Counted from the first letter of the stretch, positions 25,561 to 38,762 are shown. The stretch is DNA of 64,000 bases from Cocos nucifera (GCA_006176705.1 QRFJ01000006.1:5917954-5981953); one strand, 5' to 3'. Notes: a model not told the origin generated them from the letters alone. Numbers and translations are program-made.

Positions 25561-25799
25561 AGGCAGGGATGACTTCGACACTATGTGGATGAACAGCGAA
25601 TTCTGACGAATCTAGGTCGTGACCAACCTCGGTAGGATAAATCGCACGGAGAGCAACCGACTGTGGGAGAAATCAAAGTAATTGCTGGAGGAAACCTTGG
25701 TAAAAATACTTTAGATCGGGATCGACCAGGAGAAGGACCAAGGAAGAGGAAGGCAGATGGTGAAATTACTTTCATCGATGAAGATCTGAAAGAAATAAG

Positions 25800-28700
25800 T
25801 TAGCCCCATAATGATCCTGTAGTCGTTTCTCTGAATATTGCTAATTATGACGTACATCGGATCCTTGTTGATAATGAAAGTTCTATAGATGTTCTATTTT
25901 ATGATGCCTTTGTTCGGATGAACTTAAGCTCTGAACTACTGACGAAGATGAATGTACCTTTAGTTGGATTTTCTGATGCTATGGTTTCAGTGGAAGAGAC
26001 TATCTTACTAACGACAAAAGCTGGACGAGCTCTGAAGCAAACGATTATCGACATAACTTATTTCATTGTGAATAGCCTCTCTGCCTATAATGTCATCTTA
26101 GGTCGGCCAGGCCTAAATACCCTCCAGGCCATAGTATCGACCTACCATCTAAAGATCAAATTCATGACTCCACATGGAATCAACGAGCTAAAAAAAAACC
26201 AGTCGATTGCAAAGGAATGTTACATGGCTACTTTGCATGGAGTGGTGGCTGAAGAGCAACCCATGAATGAGTTAGATGTTCGGGATGAACAAACTGAACA
26301 AAGAGGCTCTCCGATAGAAGAACTGATCTTTGTACCAATTAAAGATGATCCGAATAAGGTTATGAAGGTTGGCTCAAGCTTATGTGAAGAGGATCGACAG
26401 TATCTCATCATATTTCTACGAGATAACACCGACATGTTTGCTTGATCAGCTTTGGATATTTTCGATATCGATCCGCAAGTCATGGTATACCGACTCAATG
26501 TAAACCTGAATCGTCATCTGATCGGGAAGAAAAAATGGAGCTTCACTCTTGAACGCCAGAGGACGATATAAGAAGAAGTTGATAAATTCTTGAAGGTCGG
26601 CTTCGTCCAAGAAGTTTATTATCCGGAGTGGTTGGTTAACGTCATCCTCATCAAAAAGACCAGTGGAAAATGGCGCACATGCATTGATTATGTGGATCTC
26701 AATGGAGCATGCCCAAAGGATAGCTATCCTCTACCGCGCATAGATCAACTGATGGACACGACCTCGGGACATCAGCTTCTATCATTCATGGATGCTTTCT
26801 CGGGATACAACCAGATCTGAATGACATCCGAAGATGAAGAAAAAACTTCTTTCATAACTGACCAAGGCCTTTTTTGCTACAGGATCATGTCGTTTGGCTT
26901 GAAGAATGCTGGAGCGATCTATCAAAGACTTATGAACAAGCTTTTCAAAAAGCAGATTGGGAGAAATATGAAAGTGTATGTGGACGACATGCTCATCAAA
27001 AGTAGGATTGCCGAATATCATATTACCAACCTAGAAGAAGCCTTCTTTATACTACGACATTTCCGAATGAAGCTCAACTTAGATAAATGCACCTTCGGTG
27101 TCACTTTCGAAAAATTTCTTAGGTTCATGGTGCCACAACGTGGGATTGAGGCCAATCCGAAGAAGATTCAAGCTCTTCAAGAGATGAAGCCTCCAAAGAT
27201 GATCAAAGAAATGCAGTGACTCACAGAAAAGATCGTAGCCTTAAATAGATTTCTATCAAGATCGACGGAAAAGAGCCTTCCATTCTTTAAAGCCCTTAAG
27301 CAACTGAAGGACTTTCAATAGATGGATGAATGCCAGACAGCCTTCGATGAGCTAAAGAAATACCTCGACTCTCCCCCTCTATTAAGCAAGCTAGAGTCCG
27401 AGGAGGTATTGTACTTATATCTAGCTGTTTCTTCTTCGATAATTAGTTCTGTTCTGATCCGATAGGAGGCCAAGGTGCAAAAGCCAATCTATTATGTGAG
27501 TCAGGTACTTCACGATACTGAAATCAGATATATGAGACTGAAAAAATTATCTATGCTCTCTTGATATCTGCAAAAAAGTTATGCCCATATTTTCAAGCAC
27601 ACACCATCGTAGTCCTTACAGACCAACCCATTAGATCGGTATTATACCGACCAGATACTTCGGGGCAACTGGCTAAATGGGCTATCGAGCTAGGTGAATT
27701 CGATATCAAATATTTGTCGAGACCGTCTATTAAAGCTCAGGCATTGACGAACTTCATCCTGGAATGTACAATTTCAGATGAGGAATCCAGTCATGCTGAA
27801 ATTCCTTCAACCGATGAATGTTGGACCCTACATATTGATGGATCTTCAAATGCCATGGGCTTCGAAGTCGGATTGATCTTAACCAGCCCGAAAGGAGTAG
27901 TAGCAGAATATGCCCTACGCTTTGACTTTTCGGCTTCCAACAATGAAGCCGAGTATGAGATATTGATAGCGGGACTTAGAATAGAAAAAAAATGAAAGTT
28001 CGGCATCTCAGAGTATATAGTGATTCATAGTTGGTGATTGATCAAGTTTAGGGAGAATATGAAGCTCGGGAGCTGAATATGGTTAAGTATCTACAGAAGG
28101 TCAGAGACTTGGCTTCTAACTTTTTAGCGATGGGTGTTCAGCAGATACCAAGGATGGAGAATGTACGAGCTAACCTTCTTTCTAAGCTAGCAACCCATAG
28201 GGTGACCGACCTAAAAAGAAGCTCATACATGGAAGTCCTGGAGAAGCCGAGTATTGAGGAGGTCCCGGTAATGCAAGCTGATCCAAAATCGAGCTGGATA
28301 GATCCTATTCTCCATTATTTGCGAGATGAAATTTTGCTTACGGATCGAGATGAGATGAAAAGATTGAGGCACCTCACTCCGCAATACATCGTTTACGAAG
28401 AAAAATTATATAAGAGGTCTTTCACCCTACCTCTACTCAGATGCTTCCATCCTTCGGAAGCTAACTATGCCCTATGAAAAGTTCACGAAAAAATATATGG
28501 TAATCACCTAAGGGGCAAGGCTCTATTCCATAAAATATTACGGTAGAAATATTTTTGGTCAACCATACAAAGAGATGCAGTCGATCTGGTGAGCAAGTGT
28601 GATCAATGCCAAAGGACCTCAAACATTCAGCACCGACCATCAACCCCATTGGCTCCGATCATGATCTCTTGACCCTTTGCTCATTGGGGAATGGATATCC

Positions 28701-29525
28701 TCAGACCATTTTCTGTTGCCGTGGCACAGAAGAAATTTTTAATTATCGCGATCGACTATTTTACTAAATGGATGAAAGCAGAGGCAGTAGCTACGATTAT
28801 CGAAGCTAGAGTTTGAAATTATCTGAAAGTCGATCATATGTCGATATGGCTTATCCCACGCCATCATAATCGATAATGGACGATAATTCAATAACCCGAG
28901 ATTTATAGGATTCTACAATGATTATGGGATTTCTCACAAATTGATGTCGGTAGGTCATCTACAGACTAATGGTGAGGTTGAGGTGACAAACAGAACATTA
29001 TTGCAAGGGTTGAAAGCTCACATAAGCCAGACAAAAGGATCGTGGGTTGAAGAGTTGTATAACGTCCTTTGGATGTATCGCACGACGTAACGTGTCCCAA
29101 CTGGAGAGACACCTTTCATGTTGGCCTTCGGTATGGAAGCTGTGATACCCATAGAGATGGAGTTATCCACACTCCGAGTAGAAGAGTTCGATAAAGATAG
29201 CAATTCCTTTGGAATGAGAGCAAATCTGGATCTGCTGGAAGAAATTCGAGAATGAGCTCGAGTTCGAATGGCCAACTATCAATAGAAAGTTGTTCGGTAC
29301 TATAATTCTCGAGTAAAGAGCAAATCTTTTCTGGCAGGATAATTAGTTGTTCGTCAAGCTGAGATTTCTCATCCATCCGAATGATCAAAATTATCACCGA
29401 ACTAAGAAGGTCCTTATTGCGTGGCTGAAGTAGCCCGGCCTGGAACTTACCGTCTCTCTCGACTGGATGAAACTCCAATCCCAAGAACTTGGAACATCGA
29501 CAATCTTTGGAGATATTATCCTTAG
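25800..29525 (+). pseudogene. pol remnant of element 1: protease, RT, two RNase H domains, integrase
   Basis: Protease lies near 25845-25915, with the active-site DNGSS altered to DNESS. RT covers about 26590-27219, with YVDDMLIKS retained. The first RNase H (about 27390-27780) contains VLTDQPI. The second, archaeal-type RNase H begins near 27830 (LHIDGSSN, SNNEAEYE), and its last acidic residue reads Asn (NVRANLLSKLA). Integrase follows from about 28440, with the zinc-binding CDQCQ and WGMDIL near 28690. Stops and frameshifts recur throughout. Order and motifs show a Tat-lineage Ty3/gypsy polyprotein; nothing here could be translated whole. Confidence 0.85.
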
Positions 29526-29589
29526 AATATAATTTTCATCTTAAATTTTTATTCGATAATGAATAATAACTTCTCGCAGGTTTTATTTT

Positions 29590-29915
29590 CGCCAACGCGC
29601 GCTCCTTAGCCATGATCGAGGAGCGGAACGCATCTCCATCGGATCTCGCCAATGTGCACATTGGTCATGGTCGAGGAGCGGAATGCATCTCCATCGAATT
29701 TCGCCAATGCGGGCTCCTCGACCACGATCGAAGAGCGAAAGGCATCTCCATCGGATCTCGCCAACGCACGATCCTCGACCACGGCTGAGGAGCGAAACGC
29801 ATTTCCATCGAATCTCGCCAATGCGCGCTCCTCGATTATGGCCGAGGAGCGGAATGCGTCTCCATCGGATCTCACCAACGCACGCTCTTCGGCCACGAGC
29901 GAAGATCGGGATGTG
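29590..29915. repeat. 57-bp tandem repeat array in the 3' region of element 1
   Basis: About 5.7 units of 57 bases, each beginning CGCCAAYGCRCGCTCCTCG and ending TCTCCATCGGATCT. Since 57 is a multiple of three, two frames stay open, producing spurious ORFs on both strands. It lies between integrase and the antisense ORF, the hypervariable 3' region of Tat-lineage elements known to grow tandem repeats. Confidence 0.9.
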
Positions 29916-30214
29916 ACCCATGAAATTCATGAAAACACGCTTCTCGACTATGGTCAAGGATCATAACGCACTGGCATGAATCGTTCGCCACTTCTCAGTC
30001 ACACCACCTAAGATCTATACTAACCTATGTCTCAAAAAAGAAAAATCTGACGAAGAATATACGAACTCAACAACTTAGCAAAAAAAGGCTTTGTATTAAA
30101 GTTAAGTATTTACAAGTGATGGTCGGCCCATATAAAAATACCTCAACAAAAATCAGGGGCAAACAAAAAAGGCCGACCTAAAAAAGATCGAACATGCCCA
30201 ATCAAAGTGGTACA

Positions 30215-32378
30215 TTAAGCTCCATCTAGAGCTCTAGATTTGCCGACCTCCACTTGATCTGATAGGGTGATGATGGCTGGGGGTAGTACCGATGCTGCAT
30301 CCTCGACAACCAGGTCATCACGCGCGGGACTGAAGACATCTTCTATCTGAATCTCTCGACCCTCAGTTTCCTCAGCCTCCTCATCATCCAACTCCAAGAG
30401 GTCCAAGTTCAGGTCAGGGAAGATCCTCCGAACCTTCTCTTTCAGATCTATGCCTCCTTGCAGGTAGGAGAGCGATGCAAAATCCATCTTGATGTTGCAA
30501 AATTCTTCCGAGGCATGGAAGGCCTCGACCGCCTCTACTATGGCGGCCTCCGCTCATGCCTTTCCAACCTCCCTCTTTTCCAGCACCCGAGCTTCAGTCT
30601 TAGTCAGCTCGAATTTTAGCTGCTTCACCCTCTCCCTGAGGGACCTGATCTCTTCCTCGACCTTCAGACAAGATAGCTGAGTATCGTCCACCCTTCAGTG
30701 GGCTTAGGTGGCTTTCTCCTCAGCTTTTTTAGAGAGGCACCGAATCTCTCTAATTACTTCGGCAAAATGGTCCACATGATGGACGATCTAAAAAAAAAAG
30801 AAGAAGAAGAAGGAAGCTAAGTTGAGGAATGAACAGAAGAGCTGAAATGAAGGTCGGTAAAAAGCCAACACGTATCCGAAGGAGAGAATCATAGGAGTCC
30901 TGGATGCGGAAGGCACCTCCGACCTCCTCGAAGGTCTGGACGTCGATCCATAAAATGATCGACTTCAGTAAGGAATGGGCAACGTGGTAGTCGTCGATGC
31001 CCTTTCTTTTATCCTCGGTATCCAAGAAAATTTCCATCGAAGAAACACTCCTCGAAACATCGGATCCATGGTCGGACATTCGGATGGAGATCTTCGGCCC
31101 ACCCGAGCTTCTTTTAGAAGAAGATACAGAAGGTCGAGGGATGGACTCCCCTGAAGCAGCAAATCGAATTGGCGTCACAGCCTTCATCGATGCCGACTTC
31201 TTCTTCCTTGGGGCGTTGGCCACTCTCGAGGAACCTCCTACCATGGGCTACACTAGGATAGCCTCGGTCCGAGCGCGTTTGGGGGCCACGATTGCACTTG
31301 TCTTCCTCTTCTTCGCCATCCGATGAAGAGTTTTAAGGTCGGATGGGTTCATTGCTGGATAGAAAACACAAGACTCGGTCAATGATAATGATGAGGAAAG
31401 AAAAAACAATCCAAACAAAATCGCATGAGAACAGTTACTCCTCGGGTCAGTTGAAATCAGTTCGATCTTAAATAAGTTCTCCTTGGTAAGAAACCTGGAC
31501 AGCAAAAGAGGAGCAAGACTAAAGATTTAACTCAAGACCTCCTCCTCAACGTCGGACAGTGTTGGAGGTCTGATAGCTGACCTATGAGATCGCCCTCATG
31601 ATGTACTGAAAACCCATGGTTGCTCGGTCGAAACAAAAAAGAAGCACTCCTTCTAATTATGCACCGAGGAAGGAGTGCCTCAAAAAAGGTGGCATCCTCT
31701 CTAAGGAGAAACGTACCACCATTCGATCTCTGTCGGATGCTCCTTTAAAGTAAAGCAAGCTCAGAGAAGACGGAAGGTAGGCTCGATCCCGAGGAGGAGG
31801 CAGTAGGTGAAGAAGCCTAAAATTGATCGCCAGGAGTTCGACGCCAAATAATAAAAGCTAATTCTATACAGGTTCAGAAGCTCGATAATTAAAAAATGAA
31901 AAGGCAACCTAAGATCGATCTTTAGCGATTTCTCATAAACACCAATCCATCCAGACTAAGGAAGAGCTATACGCTCCTCAGGACCAGCGACCTCTAACTT
32001 AACATCGTCGGAGACATGGTATTTCATCCTAATGACTTTCAGGTCCTCTGAGGTGAGGATAAAATCTATTCTAAAAGGACCATAGTCTAGAACTTCACGT
32101 TCTTCAGATTGGCTCGGAGAACCTATTACCCCAGAATCATGATTCTCGTCAGAAGGGCTATCCGAGCCCCAAGATGATCGGGACAGACTAGATTGACTCA
32201 TGAGTATGGAGGAGATTGACCTAAAGGGCGAGGAGGTCGAGCAACGAGGGGAGTTAGGATGGGATCGACGGTGGCTCGACTGAGTCCAAGCTATTTCTCG
32301 CACAAAGTACCGGAGTTCACCCTTTAAGCAACAGTAGCAGTCAAAAAGAGTAATACTGACCCTATTTATAAGAGACAT
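30215..32378 (-). pseudogene. Antisense additional ORF of element 1, similar to the 'putative gypsy type transposon' domain
   Basis: Read on the minus strand, the segment 32378 to 30215 holds several open stretches in different frames. The 31850-31990 part reads YEKSLKIDLRLPFHFLIIEL and, shortly after, SNSWRSILGFFTYC. This resembles the conserved core of the plant domain often found as an antisense additional ORF in Tat-lineage elements (Pfam 'Transposase_28', from memory). Acidic, Ser-rich and basic stretches further on (about 30215-31300) may be its C-terminal part. A stop after the IALP segment and frame changes break it. Its role in the element is not established. Confidence 0.6.
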
Positions 32379-32638
32379 GGACGGCTCTGATTTACTTCCA
32401 TTTCATCTATCCTTTTAGATCTTCGCTAGATGTCAGATATCCATTGATCGGGATGGATAGACCCGAAGCAAATCAACGGATGGTTAGATTTCGTGACTGA
32501 TAGACTTCTCCCAATCTTATCATGCTACCGATCTCCAATGATGCAATGCGGGCACGATTTGAAGATCGGCCTCGACTTCGATAGGGTACTTACATCGGTC
32601 GCTCAGAGGTAGATCAACCTTATAAGTGGAAGACAAAC

Positions 32639-33314
32639 TATTATGAAATGGGACTGGTGTGGCCTCGGCCTGTTTAGGGTCAGCCGCCGACCTACCTTAA
32701 TGGATCATTTGAGCAGAATGATGCGATACTTCGCCGGTGGTTACCTATAGGTCAGCTTAAGCCAACCTACAATTCTGGCCAACCTACTGAAGATCGCCTT
32801 CTGACAAAATAAGGTAGGCCTTCAGACCTCGTCCTCATCGGATTCAGGTCGGTCGCCAAGCTACATGAATAGGCTCATAGCTCGTCAATGACCGACCTAT
32901 AACCGTCCCTACTAAAACTACGTCCTCTTCGAATCGAGAAACTCGAATAAAAAAAAATCTTTTGCAATCCCATCTCCCAAGAAGGAAAGAAATCTTTCGA
33001 ATCAATCCAGGGCGACTAACTCGAAAAGCCATTAGAGTCCGAAATGGATACAACTTCAACTTCTCTCCTATAAATAAAGAACTTTGGGACCCTCCAAGTA
33101 TGCCGTTCAATTTGATACTTTCTCTCCTCATTATACTCTAATCTCCTAACTTGAGCATCAGAGGATCTTTACCGAAGAATACTCTAATGGAGATTTTATT
33201 GTAGGTGAATAGGTGAAACTCCAGCAAAAGTTCATCCTCGGCCTCATATTTCTCGGTGGTCGAGCTCCTCAATCCTCATCAGCCGACCTCAAGCCAGGAG
33301 ATCCAGGAGCAACA
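32639..33314 (+). repeat. 3' LTR of element 1
   Basis: About 676 bases, starting TATTATGAAATGGG and ending GGAGCAACA. It keeps the CTATAAATAAAG box (about 33067-33078) that is missing from the 5' LTR. Confidence 0.87.
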
Positions 33315-33504
33315 GATTCCATGCCATGGCCAAGTTGTCCCTTGCCTGGCTTATGGTTTTCATATGTGACCTCACTCAATTTACAACTGCTCCCTTTATT
33401 AAGATACATTTGACATCTTTAGTTGGTTTGCATCGAGGGTAGATTGTAAAGAAAGTATTTAGGCAACTCAAAATGATCATATGCTGATGAACAGCAATGT
33501 GATA

Positions 33505-34530
33505 TGTTGGGGATAAACTCTACTCCTATCGAAGTTCAGTCTGATGCTCAGCCTAATGCAACCGGTAGTCACAGAAGAGCTTCAACGGATAAGCCTTAGC
33601 CGAACTCCTTCAGTCGATCGAACTCCTTAGTGGTTGAGCCCCTTTCAAACTTTTCAGCGGTCGAGTTTTAGCCGAATTCCTTCAACCAGTCAAACTTCTC
33701 AGCGGCCGAGCTTCGATCGAACTTCTCAACGATCGAGCTGCAGTCGGACTTTCACGAGAGCCGAACTTCCTCCGCACTCCTTCAATCGAACGCCCACGAG
33801 AGTCAAACTCCCTCCACGCTCCTCCAGTCAGTGCCTATGGGAGTTGAACTCCCTCCATACTTCTTCAGTTGAACTCCTACGAGAGTCGAACTCCCTCCGT
33901 GCTCCTCCGATCGGACGCCTACAGGAGCTGAACTGCTTTCGAGCTTTTTCTTCGATCAAACTCCTTCAGGAGCCGAACTCCTTCCAGACTTCTTCCTCCT
34001 CCAACGGATTACTCTCGGATAATTTTCACTAGAAATATTTCCTTCAGGAGTCCAAACTCCTCTGAAATTAATATATACCGAAGTCCACCAACCAACGCCT
34101 GCTTTTTTAGAGCTACGGTTATTAAATCTAGATGAATGATCGCCATCAGTCAGCCACAGATGATGCGATCGAACGGTATGGCTGTCACCATCAGCCTGAC
34201 GATACCTTTCCTTCCATACCAAACTCATCAGGCCTTGAACGGTCCACTGCCAGACAGCTGCAGCTATCATCGTCAATTAAGCTCCGCCTATAAAAGGGAT
34301 CCTCTAGATACATTTTCTCTAAGCTCTAAGCTCTCTTCTCCTTTCTGAAACTCTGCCGAACTCTCACCTGAGTACTCCATTTCTGTTGGCTAGAAGAGCT
34401 GACTTGATCGTCGGAGGATTCTACCAGAGCCACCACCACTTAACAGAACTTTATTTTGCAGGTCACCGATGGTGACCTCATCCTCCTCCACTCCAGTTCG
34501 ATCTGATGTCAACCAAATTCTGCACCAATA
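33505..34530 (+). repeat. 5' LTR of element 2
   Basis: About 1,026 bases. The first half holds several degenerate units of roughly 45 bases built on CGAACTCCCTCCGYRCTCC. A CCTATAAAAGGGA TATA box lies near 34289. Confidence 0.85.
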
Positions 34531-35490
34531 GAATTGGTGCTAGAAGGAGGGCCTCTATCTCTGAGGTATCCTTATTCTTAAAGGAGTGCTCAACCGATTC
34601 TGTCGATCTTCTCCTCCAAGATTTGTCTCCACCCTCTTATTCAATCCCAAGAAATATCCCAAAAGAAGGTGAATACCCAGAGATCAATCACGTCTGTCAT
34701 AAGATCTGAGTCGGATCCATCCACCCCTACTCCATCACCGACACTTCAACCTCCACCTCCATCGATGGCCATGGTAGATCCAGAGCAGTTCAACCTACTG
34801 ATATAGTGGATTCAGGGCCTCACCGAGATGGTGCAGACCATGTGGCAGCCCCCGACGGTGATTCCGTCTGAAAATCCATCATCAGGATGTCGGAAACCGA
34901 CCCCGAGAAAAAGCATTTGGGCCAGTATGCCCATCGCCGCTGGGAAGAGAAAATAGAGAGCAGAGGACCCAAGTTTGAATCATGGATCTCTTCTGGAGGA
35001 GACCTTTCCCATCTGTAGCCGAAAGCCCTCCAAGGTCCGCAATCAAGACGACATCCTCAATCACAAACTACGAAAGATGGATCGGCGGATTGAGGAGTTC
35101 GGCCGTGCTCACGGACTCTCCCCGAGCATAAGTGAGATCGAACTCCCCCAAGAGCTCGTCATCAAGGAAGCCCTGGCAGAGGAGCACAAATTTCTCCTCC
35201 TAGAAGGTCTCACAGGAGGACGGAATGAAGTTCGACCATACTCACGAACTCCCCCAAGCGGAGCGAGGCCGAATTTCCTCTCGAGCTCGTCATCAAGGAA
35301 GCTCCGATGGAAGGGTGTGAAGAAGTCCTCTTCCTAGAAGGTTTCATAACTACGCCCCCCTCAATGCTCCACAGATGCCAGCCTGGAGCAGGAGGAGATC
35401 GGCCAAGGGCACTGCCATAGCCAGAACCACCAATGATGAAGGAACAACAAAAAGGTTGGCCGCCTCTCGTATCATCGATGCCACATCTGG
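34531..35490 (+). pseudogene. gag leader and gag fragments of element 2
   Basis: The 34540-34700 part encodes a peptide (ISEVSLFLKECSTDSVDLLL) also found near the same place in element 3 (ISEVSLFLKECSVDPVELLL). Further open fragments follow, one from 34975 to 35337, with stops between. The zinc-knuckle region present in element 4 is absent. Confidence 0.7.
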
Positions 35491-35819
35491 GAGGGGCTTC
35501 GTACTTCGATGATCCATCATCTCTCAGCCTCGAATCCAAGAGAAGCTCGCCCCAAATTGAGAAGGCCAGCATGAGATAGAAGAGATCATCTGGCTTGGAA
35601 CTTATCGCCTGAAGGAATCGGAGGAACAACGCTCCCACGATCCTGAAACACAGAGAATCTGAGAATGTGCTGCCAGTAATTTTTCTTCAATAAAATTCCT
35701 TCATTTTGATATTATTGTTTCTTAGTGTAGAAACTGTGGTAACAGAAAAAAAGCAATCAATAGTGGCCGTGTTAGGAATAGAAGAAAAACCTCGTCCTAA
35801 CATGAGCAGATGGAAATCC

Positions 35820-37480
35820 TTCAACCTCGACTAGAGATAAGATCTCTTCCGAGCACCCGAGTCAATCTCGGCTAGAGATAAGATCTCTTCCGAGCGATCG
35901 AGTCAATCTCGACTGTAGGAGATAAGATCTCCCTCGAGCTTCAACCTCGACTGCAGGAGATAAGATCTTCCCCGAGCTTTACCTTCAACCTCGGCTATAG
36001 GAGATAAGATCTCCTCCGAGCTTCAACCTCGACTGCAGGAGATAAGATCTCCCCCGAGCTTCAACCTTGACTGTAGGAGATAAGATCTCTCCCGAGCCAA
36101 TCTCGGCTATAGGAGATAAGATCTCCCCCGAGCTTTATCTTCAATCTCGGCTGTAGGAGATAAGATCTCTCTCAAGTCAACCTTGGTTGCAGGAGATAAG
36201 ATCTCCCTCGAGCTTCAACCTCGGTCAAAGATAAGATCTCTTCCGAGCGTCCGAGTCAACCTCGACTAGAGATAAGATCTCTCCCGAGCATCTGAGTCAA
36301 CCTCGATCAAAGATAAGATCTCTTCCGAGCGATCGAGCCAACCTCGGCTGTAGGAGATAAGATCTCCCTCCGAGCTTCAACCTCGGCTAAAGATAAGATC
36401 TCTCCCAAGCGACCGAGCCAACCTCGACTGCAGGAGATAAGATTTCCTCCGAGCTTCAACCTCGGCTAAAGATAAGATCTCTTCCGAGCGACCGAGCCAA
36501 CCTCGACTACAGGAGTAAGATCTCCCCCGAGCTTCAACCTCGGCCACAAAATAAGATCTCTCCCGAGCGACCGAGCCAACCTTGGCTGCAGGAGATAAGA
36601 TCTCCCCGAACTTCAACCTCGGCTAGAGATAAGATCTCTTCCGAGCGCTCAAGTCAATCTCGGCCAGAGATAAGATTTCTTTCGAGCGATCAGACCAACC
36701 TCGGCAGTAGGGAGATAAGATCTCCCCCGAGCTTCAAACCTTGACTGTAGGAGATAAGATCTCCCCCGAGCTTCAACCTTGACTAGGAGATAAGATCTCT
36801 CCCGAGCGCCCGAGTCAACCTCGGATAGAGATAAGATCTCTCCCGAATGCCCGAGTCAACCTAGGCCAGAGATAAGATCTCTCCGAGCGATCGAGCCAAT
36901 CTCGGCTGTAGGAGATAGAATCTCCTCGAGCTTCAACCTCGGCTAGAGATAAGATCTCTCCCGAGTGACCAAGTCAATCTCGGCCAGAGATAAGATCTCT
37001 CCCCGAGCGACCGAGTCAACCTCGACTGGAGAGATAAGATCTCCTCCGAGCCAACCTCGGCTGCAGGAGATAAGATCTTTCCCGAGCTTCAACCTCAGCT
37101 AGAGATAAGATCTCTCCCGAGTAATCGAGTCAACCTCGAGTGTAGGAGATAAGATCTCCCCCGAGCTTCAGCCTCAGCTACAGGAGATAAGATCTCTCCC
37201 GAGCCAACCTTAACTGCAGGAGATAAGATCTCTCTTGAGCTTCAACTCGACTACAGGAGATAAGATCTCTCCCAAGCTGTACCTTCAACCTCGACTGCTG
37301 GAGATATCTCCCTCGAGGAGCTCAACCTTCGACCTCGATCGTAGGAGACGAGATCTCCTTCAATCTCGGCTGGAGACGAGATCTCCCATGAGCTTCAACC
37401 TGAACTGGTGTAGAACAATGAAGAGGACTTCGACAGTCGCCTTTTCTGCACTCCCTTCCTTCGAATTTCGAACTCGGGAG
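35820..37480. repeat. 3' tandem array of element 2 with GGAGATAAGATCTCC cores
   Basis: Several dozen units of roughly 35-60 bases. Each carries GAGATAAGATCTCYC, flanked by variants of CCTCGGCTGCAGGA and CGAGCTTCAA. The core is an inverted repeat with a three-base loop. The array ends just before the polypurine tract (GGGAGTAAGGGAGAC) and the 3' LTR. Confidence 0.92.
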
Positions 37481-37493
37481 TAAGGGAGACTAT

Positions 37494-38539
37494 TGTTGGG
37501 GATAAACCCCGCTCCTACCGAAGTCCAATCTGATGCTCAGCCTAATATAACCGTAGTCACGGAAGAGCTTCAGCGGACGAGCCTTAGCTAAACTTCTTTA
37601 GCCAATCGAATTCCTCAGCGACCGAGCTCCTTCCAAACTCTCCAGCGATCGAGTTTTAGCCGAATCCCTTCAACCGACCGAACTTCTCAGCGGCCGAGTT
37701 TCGGTCGAACTTTTCAGCGTCCGAGCTCTAATCGAACTCCCACGAGGGCTGAACTCCCTCCGCACTCCTTCAGTCGGACGTCCACGAGAGCCGAACTTCC
37801 TCTGTACTCCTCCAATCGAACGCCTATGGGAGTCGAACTCCCTCCGTACTCCTTCAATCGGACTCTCACGAGAGCCAAACTCCCTTCGCGCTCCTTCGAT
37901 CGGATGCCTACGGAAGCCGAACTCCTTCCGAGCTTCTCCTTCGATCGAACTTCTTCCAGACTTCTCCCTCCTCCAATGGATTACTCCTGGATAATCCCCA
38001 CCAGATGTTTCTCTTCAGGAGTCCGAACTCCTCTGAAATTGATATATGCCGAAGTCCACCAACCAACGCCTGCTTTTTCAGAGCTACGACTATTAAATCT
38101 CGACGAATGGTCACCATCAGTCTACCACAGGCGACGCGATCGGATGGTATGGCGCTACCGAATGGTATGGCTATCACCATCAGTCTGACGACACCTTTTC
38201 TTCCGTACCGAACTTATCATGTCTCGAGCGATTCGCTGTCAGACAGCTGCAGCTATCATCGTCAGTCAAGCTCCGTCTATAAAAGAAATCCTCTAAATAC
38301 GTTTTTTCTATGCTTTAAGCTCTAAGTTCTTTTTTTCTTTCCGAAATTCTGCCAAACTCTCACCTAAGTACTCTATTTTTGTTGATCAAAAGAGCTGACT
38401 TGATCGTCGAAAGATCCTGCCGGAACCACCACCATCGATTTCAGATGAAATTTTATTTTACAGATCACCAATGATGATTGGTGATCTTATTCTCTTTTAC
38501 TTCAATATGATCCAACGTCAATCAAATTTTATACTAATA
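37494..38539 (+). repeat. 3' LTR of element 2
   Basis: About 1,046 bases, aligning with 33505-34530 from TGTTGGGGATAAAC onward. Confidence 0.85.
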
Positions 38540-38643
38540 AAATATAATTAAATTTACTATCTAATAATGATATATTTGAAATCATCGTTGCTATTTATTT
38601 TGCTTTCATACGGCTATCAGAATATGCGGAGAATCAGAGAATT

Positions 38644-38762
38644 GCAGTCGAGTACGGTGGCTCTTCCTTTCTTAGTACTCTTTAAAAAGTATAGCAAGGT
38701 TGCTTCTAATGTCGAGTACGGTGGCTCTTCCTTTCTTAGTACTCTTTAAAATGTATAGCATC
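38644..38762. repeat. 62-bp tandem duplication
   Basis: A segment starting GTCGAGTACGGTGGCTCTTC and ending near AAGTATAGCA is present twice in tandem, at about 38648 and 38710, nearly identical over the first 40 bases. Confidence 0.85.

Larger units (their letters stand above)
23444..33314 (+). mobile_element. Ty3/gypsy LTR retrotransposon, Tat lineage, full structure but decayed (element 1)
   Basis: Direct repeats at 23444-24063 and 32639-33314 are the LTRs. Between them, in order on the + strand, lie gag, protease, RT, RNase H, a second RNase H and integrase, which is the Ty3/gypsy order with the dual RNase H hallmark of the Tat lineage. A 57-bp tandem array and an antisense ORF then precede the 3' LTR. 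The flanking pentamers GGTTC (23439-23443) and GATTC (33315-33319) are a probable target-site duplication with one mismatch. The LTRs start TATTATG rather than TG, and both copies share this. Dense in-frame stops and frameshifts show the element is inactive and old. Confidence 0.88.
33505..38539 (+). mobile_element. Non-autonomous, pol-less Tat-lineage LTR retrotransposon (element 2)
   Basis: LTRs at 33505-34530 and 37494-38539 start TGTTGGGGATAAAC and end near CACCAATA / ACTAATA. A primer-site-like GAATTGGTGCTAGAAGGAGG follows the 5' LTR at 34531. The interior (about 3 kb) has a gag leader and gag fragments, no protease, RT, RNase H or integrase, then the 3' noncoding region and a tandem array. 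At about 35490 gag-side sequence jumps to sequence that in element 4 lies past the integrase. The same junction occurs in element 3. No clean target-site duplication remains (TGATA before; AAATA after). Confidence 0.85.

Noticed and set aside
29583..29966. ORFs of 77-124 codons on both strands
   Set aside because: Products of a 57-bp (19-codon) repeat array, which keeps frames open by unit length.
35820..37480. CRISPR-like array
   Set aside because: Regular repeats with palindromic cores, but the spacers are themselves related repeats, the setting is a plant retrotransposon and no cas genes exist.
33505..38539. Target-site duplication TGATA / AAATA for element 2
   Set aside because: Two of five bases differ and the 3' LTR end is uncertain, so it cannot be supported.
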